DNA from: Haloprofundus salinisoli
GTDB lineage: Archaea > Halobacteriota > Halobacteria > Halobacteriales > Haloferacaceae
DNA: 64,000 bases
Assembly: GCF_020097815.1 (NCBI RefSeq)
Contig: NZ_CP083663.1
Span: 2,294,001 to 2,358,000 of the forward strand
Reading direction: 5' to 3'
Position numbers and translations under genes: made by a program. Of the stretch, positions 41,681-50,900 are shown in pieces (the first letter of the stretch is position 1; every line of letters starts with the position of its first letter). The notes under the pieces are model-generated. The model worked only from the letters and a program-made list of their open reading frames with translations. It was not told the origin of the DNA and ran no database searches.

Positions 41681-41884
41681 CTACTCGTCCATTATCTCGC
41701 GGATGTCGTCCTCACTCCACGGAAGTAGCACGACCGGTCCATCTTCGGTACTGCCGATGTTGACCTGCTCGCCGATCTCGACGCCGGAGTGTTCGACCGC
41801 TTCCTTCGGCAGGGTGACGACAACGGAACTGCCGTCTTCTTGGATTGTGGCCTTTCCATGCATCTCGGTGCCTTCTTCGGACAT
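41681..41884 (-). CDS. AbrB/SpoVT-type swapped-hairpin regulator
   Basis: A 67-residue protein with the AbrB core MHGKATIQEDGSSVVVTLPK, EAVEHSGVEIGEQVNI. I take the ATG at 41884 (MSEEGTEM); longer frames run into the integrase region. It is divergent from the integrase with 51 bases between them, which suits a regulator of integration. SNJ2-type integrase modules also carry small accessory genes next to the integrase. Confidence 0.78.
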   Translation of the reverse strand: MSEEGTEMHGKATIQEDGSSVVVTLPKEAVEHSGVEIGEQVNIGSTEDGPVVLLPWSEDDIREIMDE

Positions 41885-41935
41885 AGGCCGGGCTTCAATG
41901 CGAACTATGTCAACTCTTCCGGTGGTGAGCACTCG

Positions 41936-42967
41936 ATGAGTCGCGGCCCGGACGATATGAAGCCGCGAGTGGCGTGGCGGCGCTATGTCGACCACCGACG
42001 GACGGAGGCGACGACTGGAACGGTGAAGACCTACCACTACCGACTGAAGCAGTTCGTCGAGTGGTGCGAGGATCAGCCCATCGAATCGGTGAGCGAACTG
42101 AACGGCTGGGATTTCGAGACGTACCAGACGGCCCGTCGCGGTGATGGTCTCGCGGCGACGACGCTCGCCGGTGAGATGCAGACGCTCAAGAACTTCATCG
42201 AGTACCTGGAACGCATCGAACTAGTCGAGGACGGACTGGCCGAACGGGTCCACATCCCGAACGTCGACGCGGCGGAGCAGAGTAGCGACAAGAAACTCGA
42301 CACGGATCAGGCACAGAAGTTACTGAACTACTACCGAAATAGCGACGAAGACTTCGGTTCTCGACGGCACGCACTCTTCGAGGTATTGTGGTTCACGGCC
42401 GCGCGTATCGGCTCTATCCGTGCGCTCGACCTTCGGGATGTGTACCTCGATGAGCAGTACATCGACTTCAAGCACCGTCCGAAGACGGGAACGCCGCTGA
42501 AGAACAAGAGTAAGGGTGAACGCCCGGTTGGCGTTCCTCGTGAGGTATGCGAGGCGATTCAGGCGTACATCGAAGGCGACCGCTGGCGGAAACGCGACGA
42601 CTACGCTCGACAGCCGCTGTTCACTACCAGGGAGGGACGTGGGTCTCTCAGCGCTCTTCGGTGCTACACGTACACGGCGACGCTTCCGTGCCTGTTCGGT
42701 CCGTGTCCGCACGGGAGCGAACGCGCGGCGTGCGGTTTCTTAGAGCCGTACGAGGCGAGCAAGTGCCCGTCGTCGAGGTCGCCGCACCAGATTCGGACGG
42801 GTTCGATTACGTGGCAACTCGATTGTGGCCTGCCGCCAGAGGTCGTCTCGAAGCGGGTGAACGCGTCTCAGCGCGTCATCAAACGGCATTACGACAAGGC
42901 GACTGCGCTGGAGGAGATGGAGAATCGTCGTCGACCGCACCTCGATCGTTTGGAGTTAGAATCATGA
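41936..42967 (+). CDS. int: SNJ2-type tyrosine integrase
   Basis: A 343-residue tyrosine recombinase. An N-terminal core-binding (SAM-like) domain covers about 12-105. Catalytic residues are Arg157 (AARIGS), His284-x-x-Arg287 (SPHQIR) and nucleophile Tyr319 (KRHYDK). A cysteine cluster (Cys252, Cys257, Cys266, Cys277) lies just before the HxxR motif, a trait I associate with the SNJ2 group of archaeal integrases. It would recombine the 17-bp att site. The ATG at 41936 or 41957 is possible. Located 70 bases from attR. Confidence 0.88.
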   Translation: MSRGPDDMKPRVAWRRYVDHRRTEATTGTVKTYHYRLKQFVEWCEDQPIESVSELNGWDFETYQTARRGDGLAATTLAGEMQTLKNFIEYLERIELVEDGLAERVHIPNVDAAEQSSDKKLDTDQAQKLLNYYRNSDEDFGSRRHALFEVLWFTAARIGSIRALDLRDVYLDEQYIDFKHRPKTGTPLKNKSKGERPVGVPREVCEAIQAYIEGDRWRKRDDYARQPLFTTREGRGSLSALRCYTYTATLPCLFGPCPHGSERAACGFLEPYEASKCPSSRSPHQIRTGSITWQLDCGLPPEVVSKRVNASQRVIKRHYDKATALEEMENRRRPHLDRLELES

Positions 42968-43036
42968 GTCAGACATGTCAATTCGTGTCCGAGCAGTTCG
43001 TTAGCGTAGCCGAGTGTCTATCAATGGTCAAGAAAT

Positions 43037-43053
43037 TCTGCCCCAACCCATTT
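43037..43053 (+). repeat. attR (copy of tRNA-Val 3' end)
   Basis: An exact copy of the 17-bp attL core, 70 bases after the integrase stop. Flanking bases differ from attL. Confidence 0.9.
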
Positions 43054-43184
43054 TCTGATTCCTCGCAACGACGAGCGATGCGAACGGCGCAGTCGTGAGC
43101 AAAGCGAGGAGTCCGTGGGATCGAAAATGGTGACGGCAGTTTGAACTCGGAAGCGAAGCGAACGGAGTGAGCGGAACGACCGAA

Positions 43185-43203
43185 GTTCAAATCTGTTCCA
43201 ACC
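43185..43203 (+). repeat. Degenerate second tRNA-Val-like att site
   Basis: GTTCAAATCTGTTCCAACC matches the T-loop and acceptor end of the same tRNA except for two adjacent bases, and extends further 5' than attR. It lies 132 bases beyond attR. Confidence 0.6.
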
Positions 43204-43307
43204 TTTCGATGAAACAGTCGTAGACATGTCTCTAAACCCAATTTCACCGCTGCAATCACGACTCCAGATACCATACCAGCACCACCGACCTGTTGCGAAA
43301 CAGTTTA

Positions 43308-43353
43308 ACTGACCGGACGGTTAGTACCACCAAGAACCTGACCGACCAGTCAG
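43308..43353. promoter_or_regulatory. Likely TetR operators
   Basis: ACTGACCG-GA-CGGTTAGT (43308-43325, one mismatch between arms) and CTGAC-N6-GTCAG (43338-43353) lie between a TATA-like gtttaac and the TetR ATG at 43367. They share the half-site ctgaccg. Autoregulation of the TetR-MATE pair is inferred. Confidence 0.55.
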
Positions 43354-43366
43354 TCGACATCTATCT

Positions 43367-43975
43367 ATGGCCGAGGAAACCACAGACGAACTGATGCGCG
43401 CGACGTACCGCGCGCTCTGCAAGCGGGGGTACGCCGCGTTGACGATGCGTGACATCGCCGACGAGTCCTCGAAGAGCAAAGCGACCCTCCATTACCACTT
43501 CGACGGCAAGCACGACCTGTTGGTCTCGTTTCTGGAGTTCCTCGACGAGCGGTTCGCCCGGAAGATCGCAGCCATCGACGCGGACGACCCGACGGCGAGA
43601 CTGTTCGCGCTCTTGGACGTCGCCTGTCCGTCCGCCGAGGGCGACTCCGGCGAATTCCAGACGGCGATGCTCGAACTGACGGCGCAGGCCCCGTACGAGA
43701 AGGCGTACCGGGAGCGACTGCTCGGCTTCGAGACCCGTCTCCGCGCGGAGTTCGAGCGAGTCCTCGACTCCGGCGTCGAGTCGGGCGCGTTCGACGACGA
43801 CGTCGAGCCCGAACGGACGGCCGAGTTCCTCCTCACCGCCATCGACGGCGCGCAGACGCGACGGGTCGCGGTCGGTCACGACGCAGACAAGATGAGAGAG
43901 ATGATACGCAACTACGTAGAGACGGCAGTGGTATCGGACGAATCGCCGAGGCGAACCGAGGTGCGCGCCGAGTGA
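43367..43975 (+). CDS. TetR/AcrR-family transcriptional regulator
   Basis: A 202-residue regulator. The N-terminal HTH is canonical (YAALTMRDIADESSKSKATLHYHFDGKHDLL, about 24-54 in total) and a helical ligand-binding domain follows. Its stop overlaps the GTG of the MATE transporter gene (GTGA), so it most likely controls that exporter. Repeated ctgaccg half-sites lie upstream. Confidence 0.9.
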   Translation: MAEETTDELMRATYRALCKRGYAALTMRDIADESSKSKATLHYHFDGKHDLLVSFLEFLDERFARKIAAIDADDPTARLFALLDVACPSAEGDSGEFQTAMLELTAQAPYEKAYRERLLGFETRLRAEFERVLDSGVESGAFDDDVEPERTAEFLLTAIDGAQTRRVAVGHDADKMREMIRNYVETAVVSDESPRRTEVRAE

Positions 43976-45474
43976 GTCTGCTCGACCGCATCGACAGCGT
44001 GTTCAAAGGCCCCGAGGACGTCGACCTCACGTCGGGCGGCATCGTGAAACCGCTGTTCTACCTCTCTTTGCCCATCGTTCTCACGAACCTGCTGCAGACG
44101 GCGTACAACCTCGCCGACACGTTCTGGCTGGGGCAGTACGACACCGCCGCGCTCGCGGCCATCAGCTTCGCGTTCCCGATGGTGTTTCTGCTCATCGCCA
44201 TCGGGATGGGCTTCTCCGTCGCCGGGAGCGTCCTCGTCGCCCAGCACACGGGCGCGAACGACGCGAAGAAGGCCGAGTACGCGGCGTCGCAGACGGTGAC
44301 GTTTTCGCTTCTGGCCGCGCTCGTCCTCGGACTGTTCGGCTTCGTCTTCGTCGAACAACTGCTGGGCATCTTCGGGGCCTCCCCCGAGGTGCTCCCGATG
44401 GCGACGAGTTACATGCAGGTCATCTCGCTCGGTCTCATGTTCATGTTCGGCTTCTTCGTCTTCGTCGCGCTGATGCGCGGCTACGGCGACACCGTCACGC
44501 CGATGCTCGTCATGTTCGGCTCCGTCGTCCTCAACATCTTCCTCGACCCGTTCCTCATCTTCGGCTTCGACGACAACCCCCTCTTTGCGATGCTCGGGAT
44601 GGAGAGCCTTCAGACGACGCTGTTCGCCGCGACGGGCTACACCGGCTCGGGCATCACCGGGGCGGCCGTCGCCACCATCTTCTCGCGGGCGCTGGCGCTG
44701 GCCGTGGGACTGGCGATCATGTTCAACGGCACCCGCGGCGTGGAGATCCACCTCAGCGAGATGGTTCCTGACTTCGGCTACGCGCGGAAGCTGCTCGCCA
44801 TCGGCCTCCCCGCGTCCGTCGAGGGCTCCGGTCGCGCCATCTCCATCAACCTGCTGCTCATCGTCGTCGGGCTGTTCTCGACGAACGTCGTCGCCGCCTA
44901 CGGCGTCGGGACGCGGGTGCTGTCGGTCATCTTCCTCCCCGCGCTCGCCGTCGCCCGCGGCGTCGAGACGATGACCGGCCAGAACATCGGTGCGAACAAA
45001 CCCGACCGCGCCGAGAAGGCCGCAACCAGCGCCGCGTTGACGATGTTCGTCGTTCTCTCGGCGTTGGGGGTCGTCACCTGGTTCGCCGCCCGGCCCATCG
45101 TCGGGGTGTTCACCGACAACCAGGAGGTCATCACCATCGGCGCGGAGTTCCTCCGCTACGTCGCGCCGACGTTCGGTTTCATCGGCATCGTCCAGTCGTT
45201 CGTCGGGAGCTTCCGCGGCGCGGGCAAGACCGTCGTCGCCGCCATCATCTCGGTGTCGATGCTCGGCCTCGTCCGCCTCCCGGTGGCCTTCTTCGGAGCG
45301 ACCGACTTCGGATTCGGTCTCGGGTCGTCGGGTATCTGGCTCGGCTTCGCCGTCTCGAACGTCGTCGGTGGCGTCATCGCCATCCTCTGGTACCGCCGGG
45401 GGACGTGGCGCAACGTCGACCTCTCGTCGGCCCGAGGTGCCCCGACCGTCGAAGCCGAACCGACCGACGACTGA
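43972..45474 (+). CDS. MATE-family multidrug/organic cation exporter
   Basis: A 500-residue protein with 12 predicted helices. It has the MATE repeat features LSLPIVLTNLLQTAYNLADTFW and GLPASVEGSGRAISINLLL at the start of each half, and VGTRVLSVIFLPALAVARGVETMTGQNIG. It exports organic compounds in exchange for Na+ or H+. The start is a GTG at 43972 inside the TetR stop. G+C is high, so this is back in chromosomal sequence. Confidence 0.9.
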   Translation: MSLLDRIDSVFKGPEDVDLTSGGIVKPLFYLSLPIVLTNLLQTAYNLADTFWLGQYDTAALAAISFAFPMVFLLIAIGMGFSVAGSVLVAQHTGANDAKKAEYAASQTVTFSLLAALVLGLFGFVFVEQLLGIFGASPEVLPMATSYMQVISLGLMFMFGFFVFVALMRGYGDTVTPMLVMFGSVVLNIFLDPFLIFGFDDNPLFAMLGMESLQTTLFAATGYTGSGITGAAVATIFSRALALAVGLAIMFNGTRGVEIHLSEMVPDFGYARKLLAIGLPASVEGSGRAISINLLLIVVGLFSTNVVAAYGVGTRVLSVIFLPALAVARGVETMTGQNIGANKPDRAEKAATSAALTMFVVLSALGVVTWFAARPIVGVFTDNQEVITIGAEFLRYVAPTFGFIGIVQSFVGSFRGAGKTVVAAIISVSMLGLVRLPVAFFGATDFGFGLGSSGIWLGFAVSNVVGGVIAILWYRRGTWRNVDLSSARGAPTVEAEPTDD

Positions 45475-45560
45475 GAACTCGCTACTGAGTCGTCCACGAC
45501 TCCAGTTCTCGGTCGTCGGACCGTCACACCACCGAGACGGTCATCTCAGCCTGCGAAACG

Positions 45561-45881
45561 ATGAATATCCGGCGTTCGCTATCGTCGGTGCGGATGGAAC
45601 TGCTGTTTCGAATGCTCGTCGCCGGGTTCGTCATCGTCGCACCCTCGGCGCTGTTTCTCGGTCTCTGGCACGGCCTCCACAAACTCCGAGACGACCGCCT
45701 CGTCGAGCGACTGCTCGACGAGACCGACGAGGAGTTCGGGCGCAGCGGCCAGTTCGTCCTGACGCCGACCGCGCGGCGGAGTCGACGCTCCGGAGCGGTC
45801 GCGTGTAGAGCGTGCGGGACGCCGAATCCGCGCGGCGTCCGCTTCTGTCACGACTGTCTGTCGAAGCTCGACAGCGCCTAG
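45561..45881 (+). CDS. Membrane-anchored zinc-ribbon protein
   Basis: A protein of up to 106 residues. One hydrophobic helix (about 15-36) is followed by a charged stretch and a C-terminal zinc ribbon (CRACGTPNPRGVRFCHDCLSK). The start may be the ATG at 45561 or at 45594 (MELLFRML). The ribbon should face the cytoplasm. Function unknown. Confidence 0.7.
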   Translation: MNIRRSLSSVRMELLFRMLVAGFVIVAPSALFLGLWHGLHKLRDDRLVERLLDETDEEFGRSGQFVLTPTARRSRRSGAVACRACGTPNPRGVRFCHDCLSKLDSA

Positions 45882-45914
45882 AAAGAGAGAAAGAGAGTTC
45901 GTCGTCAGACGGCT

Positions 45915-46595
45915 TCAGGCGCGGCGGAGCGCGACCGCAACTGCGCCCAAGAGGCCGACGAGCGCCGCGACGACGCCGAAGCCGGGTCCGTCGGTGCCGG
46001 TCTCACCGTCTCCGGTCGTCTCGGCGGCTCCAGCGTCTTCGGTGGTTTCGGCGGCTTCGGTGGTCGTCTCCGCGGAGGTGTCACCGTCTTCGGTCGTCTC
46101 TTCGGCCGTCGAGGTGGTGGTCTGCTCGCTCGCACCGTCGCCGGTCACGTACGCCGTGCTGCTGATGGGCGCGCCGTTCTCCTGGTACGGGGCGTCTGCG
46201 GACTCGTTGAACGTCTCGTCACCGTCGTCGGTGTACGCGGTAGCGATGGTCACCTGGTCGCCGGTGAACGAGTCGTTGAGCGCCACCGTGACGTTCGTCT
46301 GCTCGCCTGATTCGAGGTAGTCGGAGTGACCGACGAGGGTGCCGCCCTCGTCGAAGATGGCGACGTAGCCGCCGTTCGAGATGGTCGCCTCCTCGACGAC
46401 GACGCTCTGGTTCTCGATGGTCTGGTCGTTGTATTCGAGCGTCGCGGTTCCGTTCGCGGAGTCGTTGGCGGTTCCGTCGGTCTGTGCAGCGACCGTCCCC
46501 GTCGTCGCGGGTGCGAGGAGAGCCATCGTCGCGGCGAGCACGGTGAACACCACGACGGCGGTCAACGCGGTGCGTCGGATTGTAGATTGCTTCAT
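45915..46595 (-). CDS. PGF-CTERM-anchored surface protein (DUF7282-like)
   Basis: A 226-residue exported protein. It has a Sec-type signal (about 1-38, ending TVAAQ), a beta-domain of the DUF7282 kind (DQTIENQSVVVEEATISNGG, GHSDYLESGE), a Thr/Glu-rich stalk, and the C-terminal tripartite signal PGFGVVAALVGLLGAVAVALRR (its PGF and final arginines). Archaeosortase A would cut this and attach a lipid. The ATG at 46595 gives the signal peptide; the longer frame upstream does not. Confidence 0.85.
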   Translation of the reverse strand: MKQSTIRRTALTAVVVFTVLAATMALLAPATTGTVAAQTDGTANDSANGTATLEYNDQTIENQSVVVEEATISNGGYVAIFDEGGTLVGHSDYLESGEQTNVTVALNDSFTGDQVTIATAYTDDGDETFNESADAPYQENGAPISSTAYVTGDGASEQTTTSTAEETTEDGDTSAETTTEAAETTEDAGAAETTGDGETGTDGPGFGVVAALVGLLGAVAVALRRA

Positions 46596-46841
46596 CGTTG
46601 TCTCTGGTTCCGGTGCCGTCCGGTTGTCACGGGTTGGTGGTGCCGGCACTCGTGGAACTCGACCTACACGTTCACAACCCGTGGTAAATTGTTTTGGGAA
46701 ACCGAACGTCCCGTACTGGCACGCTCCACGATACACCCATCCATGGTGTGCGGAAACACGCCGTCTATCTGTCGTGGTTGTTAGTGACGTACATATCAGA
46801 TATTCGAAAAACTCATAAGCGAGTAAATACTCATAGCAAGT

Positions 46842-46949
46842 ATGCACTGGAAACACCGCCGAAACGCTCCGACCGCAGAACGAAAGAAGAAAGAAACCGA
46901 CGCCGGCACCCGCTGGTCGTTCATCGCGGCCGCGACGATTGCCGCGTAA
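46842..46949 (+). CDS. Possible 35-residue small protein
   Basis: A frame MHWKHRRNAPTAERKKKETD.. of 35 codons with a basic N-terminus and a hydrophobic end (WSFIAAATIAA). A palindromic GAGTA-AA-TACTC lies about 10-22 bases before it, and the region 46780-46840 is AT-rich. It is the only gene candidate in the 513-base gap 46596-47108. Low certainty. Confidence 0.3.
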   Translation: MHWKHRRNAPTAERKKKETDAGTRWSFIAAATIAA

Positions 46950-47108
46950 GAACCGTCTCTCGACTGCACTCGCTGACGTTCAGCAGATGACTCTCCTTCG
47001 TGTCGACGGCGCGCTCTCCGGCGTCGTCGACGACATCTCGGACGAACCTGTCCGACCGCCTCGATTCTTCGCCGATTGACATTTATCCGACACTCACGTA
47101 GACAGTGT

Positions 47109-47759
47109 ATGAGTCACATCGCCGAGTTCGACCTTTCGAGCCCGAACCTCGCGTTAATGTCCGTCCTGGCCGCGGTGCCGTCGATGCGTATCCGCGTCGA
47201 GGAAGTGCTCTCGGCGGACGACTCGGCACCGTTGTATTTCCTGTTCTGGGCGACCGGCGACGACTTCGAGGCGTTCGAAGCCGCGCTCGAAGACGACGAC
47301 ACCGTCCTCTCGGTCGAGGTTCTCGACACGTTCGAGACCCAGAAACTGTATCGAACACGTGTCGACCCCGACGTGTTGCTCTACCCCATCGCGGCGGTCG
47401 TCGGTGCTTCCCGACTGGAGATGACCGCCACGCACGACAGTTTCGAGATGCGGATGCGCTTTCCCGACCGGGAGGCGCTCGCCGAGTTCCGCCGCCGCGT
47501 CCGCGAACAGGGGGTGTCGTTCACGCTCAAACGGCTCTACACGCCCGACAGTCCGGAAACGACCGAACAGTACGGCCTCTCCGAGAAACAGCGAACGGCG
47601 CTTCGGTCGGCGGTACGAATCGGCTACTTCGACGTCCCGCGCCGCGGGAGTCTCGACGAGCTCGCCGACGAACTCGGGATCTCCGGACAGGCGACGTCCG
47701 AGCGTCTCCGTCGTGGGACGGTCGCGCTCGTCCGCAACACTATCGGCGTCGAGTCGTAG
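47109..47759 (+). CDS. HTH-10 (Bat-like) transcriptional regulator
   Basis: A 216-residue protein. The N-terminal about 155 residues form a sensor of the kind seen in haloarchaeal bacterio-opsin-activator-like regulators. The C-terminus is the HTH-10 domain: LSEKQRTALRSAVRIGYFDVPRRGSLDELADELGISGQATSERLRR in full, about 160-210. The ATG at 47109 (MSHIAEFDL) is preferred over 47076. Target genes are unknown. Confidence 0.88.
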   Translation: MSHIAEFDLSSPNLALMSVLAAVPSMRIRVEEVLSADDSAPLYFLFWATGDDFEAFEAALEDDDTVLSVEVLDTFETQKLYRTRVDPDVLLYPIAAVVGASRLEMTATHDSFEMRMRFPDREALAEFRRRVREQGVSFTLKRLYTPDSPETTEQYGLSEKQRTALRSAVRIGYFDVPRRGSLDELADELGISGQATSERLRRGTVALVRNTIGVES

Positions 47760-47804
47760 GCGAGAAAAGAGTGTGCGAGCGGTCCGGCGACGAGTCGACC
47801 CCGA

Positions 47805-48674
47805 TCAGAGGAACGACTCGATGTTGTCGGCGACTTCCTCGGGGGTGTCGCCGACGGGGACGCCCGCGTCGTTGAGGGCGCTGATCTTGCTCTCGGCGGT
47901 GCCGGTGCCGCTGCCGGAGACGATAGCGCCGGCGTGACCCATGCGCTTGCCCGGGGGCGCGGTCCGACCGGCGATGAAGCCGGCGACCGGCGTGTCCATC
48001 TGCTCGTCGATGAACGCGGCGGCCTCCTCCTCGTCCTCGCCGCCGATCTCGCCGCACATGACGACGGCCTCGGTCTCGTCGTCCTCCTCGAACAGCGCGA
48101 GGGCGTCGACGAAGTCCGTGCCAATGATGGGGTCGCCGCCGATACCGATGGCGGTGGTCTGGCCGATGCCGCGGGCGGTGAGGTTGTCGACGACCTGGTA
48201 CGTCAGCGTCCCCGAGCGGGAAACGAGACCGACGTTACCGTCGGTGAAGATGTTCCCCGGGAGGATGCCGAGTTTCGCCTCGCCGGGCGTGATGATGCCG
48301 GGGCAGTTCGGGCCGATGAGGCGGGTGTCGACCTCCGAGAGGCGCTTGTTCACCTTCGCCATATCCTGGGTCGGGATGCCCTCGGTGATGGCGACGGCGA
48401 GGTCGAGGTCGGTGTCGAGCGCCTCGAAGACGGCGTCGGCGGCGAACGCCGGCGGGACGAAGATGACCGAGGCGTCGGCGTCCTCCTCGCGGACGGCCTC
48501 GTCGACGGTGTCGTACACCGGGATGCCGTCGACTTCCTGGCCGCCCTTGCCGGGGACCGCGCCCGCGACGACGTTCGTCCCGTACTCCTCCATCTGGCCG
48601 GTGTGGAACTTCCCTTCCCCGCCGGTGATACCCTGTACCACTACGCGCGTGTCGTCGTCTACGAGAATGCTCAT
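47805..48674 (-). CDS. sucD: Succinyl-CoA synthetase alpha subunit
   Basis: A 289-residue CoA-binding subunit. [14 protein letters not shown] forms the nucleotide/CoA Rossmann site, [17 protein letters not shown] is the family signature, and the phosphohistidine is His247 in [10 protein letters not shown]. It makes succinate and ATP (or GTP) from succinyl-CoA in the citric acid cycle. Its ATG overlaps the sucC stop by 4 bases, so the two are translationally coupled. Confidence 0.96.
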   Translation of the reverse strand: MSILVDDDTRVVVQGITGGEGKFHTGQMEEYGTNVVAGAVPGKGGQEVDGIPVYDTVDEAVREEDADASVIFVPPAFAADAVFEALDTDLDLAVAITEGIPTQDMAKVNKRLSEVDTRLIGPNCPGIITPGEAKLGILPGNIFTDGNVGLVSRSGTLTYQVVDNLTARGIGQTTAIGIGGDPIIGTDFVDALALFEEDDETEAVVMCGEIGGEDEEEAAAFIDEQMDTPVAGFIAGRTAPPGKRMGHAGAIVSGSGTGTAESKISALNDAGVPVGDTPEEVADNIESFL

Positions 48675-49816
48675 TGGCTCGCCTCCTGGGCGTTTTCGAC
48701 CGCACGCTGAACCGCGTCCTCCAGCGTCTCTTCGACCTCCACGAGGTCGGTGTTCAGAATCTCCATCCCCTCCTCGGCGTTCGTGCCCGCGAGGCGGACG
48801 ACGACCTTCTTCGGAATCTCGTCGAAGGATTCGAGCGCCTCGTTGATCCCTTTGGCGACCTCGTCGCCGCGGGTGATGCCGCCGAAGATGTTGAAGACGA
48901 CCGCGTCGACGTTCTCGTCGGAGAACACCATGTCGAGCGCGTTCGTCACGCGTTCGGCTTTCGCGCCGCCGCCGATGTCGAGGAAGTTCGCGGGCTTGCC
49001 GCCGTAGTAATCGACGAGGTCCAGCGTCGTCATGACGAGCCCCGCGCCGTTGCCGATGATGCCGACGTTGCCGTCGAGGCGGACGTAGTCGAAGCCGTAC
49101 TCGCCGGCCTTCTTCTCGAGGTCGTCCTCGTAGGTCTCCTCTTCCATCTCCGCGAGGTCCGGTTGGCGGAACAGCGCGTCGTCGTCGATGTTCATCACGG
49201 CGTCGGCGGCGACGACGTCGCCGTCACTCGTGATCATCACCGGGTTGATCTCGATGTCGGAGGCGTCGCGCTCCTCGTAGAGGTCGTACAGCGTCGTGAG
49301 AATCGAGGAGACGCCGCGGGCGACCGACTGGTCGACGCCCGCGTCGTAGACGGCCCTCCGCGCCTGGTACGGGTGCAGGCCGAACGCCGGGTCGATGTGT
49401 TCACGGGCGATGGCGTCGGGGTTCTCCTCGGCGACTTCCTCGATGTTGACGCCGCCCTGCGTGGAGACCATGGCGACGGGCTTGCCCTCGCCGCGGTCCA
49501 TCGTCACGCCGACGTACAGTTCGTTCGTGAAGTCGACGCCGGCCTCGACGAGCACCTGCTCGACGGTGTAGCCTTTCAGGTCCATCCCGAGGATGTCGTC
49601 GGCGTACTCCCGGGCCTCGTCCGCGTCGGAGGCGAGTTTGATGCCGCCGGCCTTCCCGCGGCCGCCGACGTGAACCTGCGCTTTGATAGCGACGGGGTAG
49701 CCGATTGATTCGGCCGCCGACACGGCGTCGTCGACGCTCGTCGCGAGCTGGGACTCCGGGATCGGAATCCCGGCGTCGGCGAAGATATCCTTCGCCTGAT
49801 ACTCGTGGAGCTTCAT
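48671..49816 (-). CDS. sucC: Succinyl-CoA synthetase beta subunit
   Basis: A 381-residue ATP-grasp subunit: start [35 protein letters not shown] for nucleotide binding, EINPVM for metal and GGAKAERV plus [13 protein letters not shown] in the C-terminal domain. It pairs with SucD. A TATA-like atttaagcg lies about 27 bases upstream. First gene of the sucCD operon. The following 292 bases (to 50108) show no gene. Confidence 0.96.
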   Translation of the reverse strand: MKLHEYQAKDIFADAGIPIPESQLATSVDDAVSAAESIGYPVAIKAQVHVGGRGKAGGIKLASDADEAREYADDILGMDLKGYTVEQVLVEAGVDFTNELYVGVTMDRGEGKPVAMVSTQGGVNIEEVAEENPDAIAREHIDPAFGLHPYQARRAVYDAGVDQSVARGVSSILTTLYDLYEERDASDIEINPVMITSDGDVVAADAVMNIDDDALFRQPDLAEMEEETYEDDLEKKAGEYGFDYVRLDGNVGIIGNGAGLVMTTLDLVDYYGGKPANFLDIGGGAKAERVTNALDMVFSDENVDAVVFNIFGGITRGDEVAKGINEALESFDEIPKKVVVRLAGTNAEEGMEILNTDLVEVEETLEDAVQRAVENAQEASQ

Positions 49817-50108
49817 GCACTCGTTTGACGGTGCGACTGGCGCTTAAATCCCGTTCATTCGTGACACAGCGGCGCGCGATTGCGAACAGATATCACGGGA
49901 CGGAAGCCGAAAATTTCTACGCTGAACCTGAAAGAAGGCTCAATACCGTAGAAGGCCTCCGTTAAGCTGCCTCGCAGTGCCCGGTCTCTCGCGCCCACGA
50001 CACATCCACACTGCGGGGCGACTCAGCCCGGCGAGAGACGTGTCGTCGTATCGGGAGGACCGTCGCGCCGGACTGAGACTTTATTCGTTCCCGCCGTGAT
50101 GCCGAACT

Positions 50109-50885
50109 ATGACAGTACTCGACAGTTTCGGACTCGACGGACGCACGGCCATCGTCACCGGCGGGAACCGCGGTATCGGCCGGGAAATCGCCGACGCGCT
50201 CGCGGAGGCGGGCGCGAACGTCGTCGTCGCCAACCGCGACGAGGCGTCGGGCGAAACGGCCGCCGAGGAACTCGCCGACGAGTGGGGCGTCGAGACGCTC
50301 GCCGTCCCCGTCGACGTCGCCGACGAAGCCGAGGTCCGAGCGATGGTCGAGGCGACCGTCGACCGTTTCGGCGGCGTCGACGTGCTCGTCAACAACGCGG
50401 GTATCGTCGTCCACGAGGCCGCCGAGGAGATGACCGTCGACGAGTGGGATACGGTGATGCAGGTCAACGTCCGGGGCGTCTTTCTCTGCTCGAAGTACGC
50501 CGGCATCGAGATGATGGACTCGGGCGGCACCATCCTCAACGTCTCCTCGATGTCCGCCCGAATCGCAAACTACCCGCAGCGACAGGTCGCCTACAACGCC
50601 TCGAAGGGCGCGGTCGAATCCTTCACGCGACAGCTGGCCTCCGAGTGGGCCGAACACGACATCCGAGTCAACTGCCTCGCGCCGGGCTACATCCGCACCG
50701 ACAACACCGACCAGGCCGACGACGTGGACCCGAACATCGACGAGGTGTGGCGCTCGGAGATGCTGATGGACACGATTCCCGGCCCCGAAGCCGTCGCTCC
50801 CGCGGCGCTGTACCTCGCCAGCGACGCCTCCTCGTACGTCACCGGCGCGTCTCTCGTCGTCGACGGCGGCTACACCGTACGGTGA
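50109..50885 (+). CDS. Short-chain dehydrogenase/reductase (SDR)
   Basis: A 258-residue classical SDR: TGGNRGIG dinucleotide motif (18-25), NNAG (about 94-97), catalytic Ser in NVSSMSA, YNASKG (Tyr-x3-Lys) and the C-terminal DGGYT. The overall form is that of FabG, gluconate or sugar dehydrogenases; the substrate is not determined. Single gene. Confidence 0.9.
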   Translation: MTVLDSFGLDGRTAIVTGGNRGIGREIADALAEAGANVVVANRDEASGETAAEELADEWGVETLAVPVDVADEAEVRAMVEATVDRFGGVDVLVNNAGIVVHEAAEEMTVDEWDTVMQVNVRGVFLCSKYAGIEMMDSGGTILNVSSMSARIANYPQRQVAYNASKGAVESFTRQLASEWAEHDIRVNCLAPGYIRTDNTDQADDVDPNIDEVWRSEMLMDTIPGPEAVAPAALYLASDASSYVTGASLVVDGGYTVR

Positions 50886-50900
50886 GGACGGGAGTCGGCG

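Larger units (their letters stand above)
20680..43053. mobile_element. Integrated pleolipovirus-like provirus with defence cargo (about 22.4 kb)
   Basis: The element is bounded by a 17-bp direct repeat identical to the tRNA-Val 3' end (20680-20696 and 43037-43053). It holds a replication-like module, a pleolipovirus-type virion operon, restriction and defence-like genes of lower G+C, tandem PhiH1-type repressors and an SNJ2-type integrase. The layout resembles tRNA-integrated betapleolipoviruses such as SNJ2, enlarged by cargo at 30.4-40.5 kb. Assignment rests on gene architecture, not alignment. Confidence 0.85.

Noticed and set aside
20680-43053. CRISPR arrays or insertion-sequence transposases
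   Set aside because: I saw no regularly spaced repeats and no DDE or HUH transposase motifs in the element or elsewhere in the window.
42964-43098. A 44-codon frame overlapping the integrase stop and crossing attR
   Set aside because: It runs across the recombination site and would be broken on excision. No motif; the ATGA overlap may be chance.
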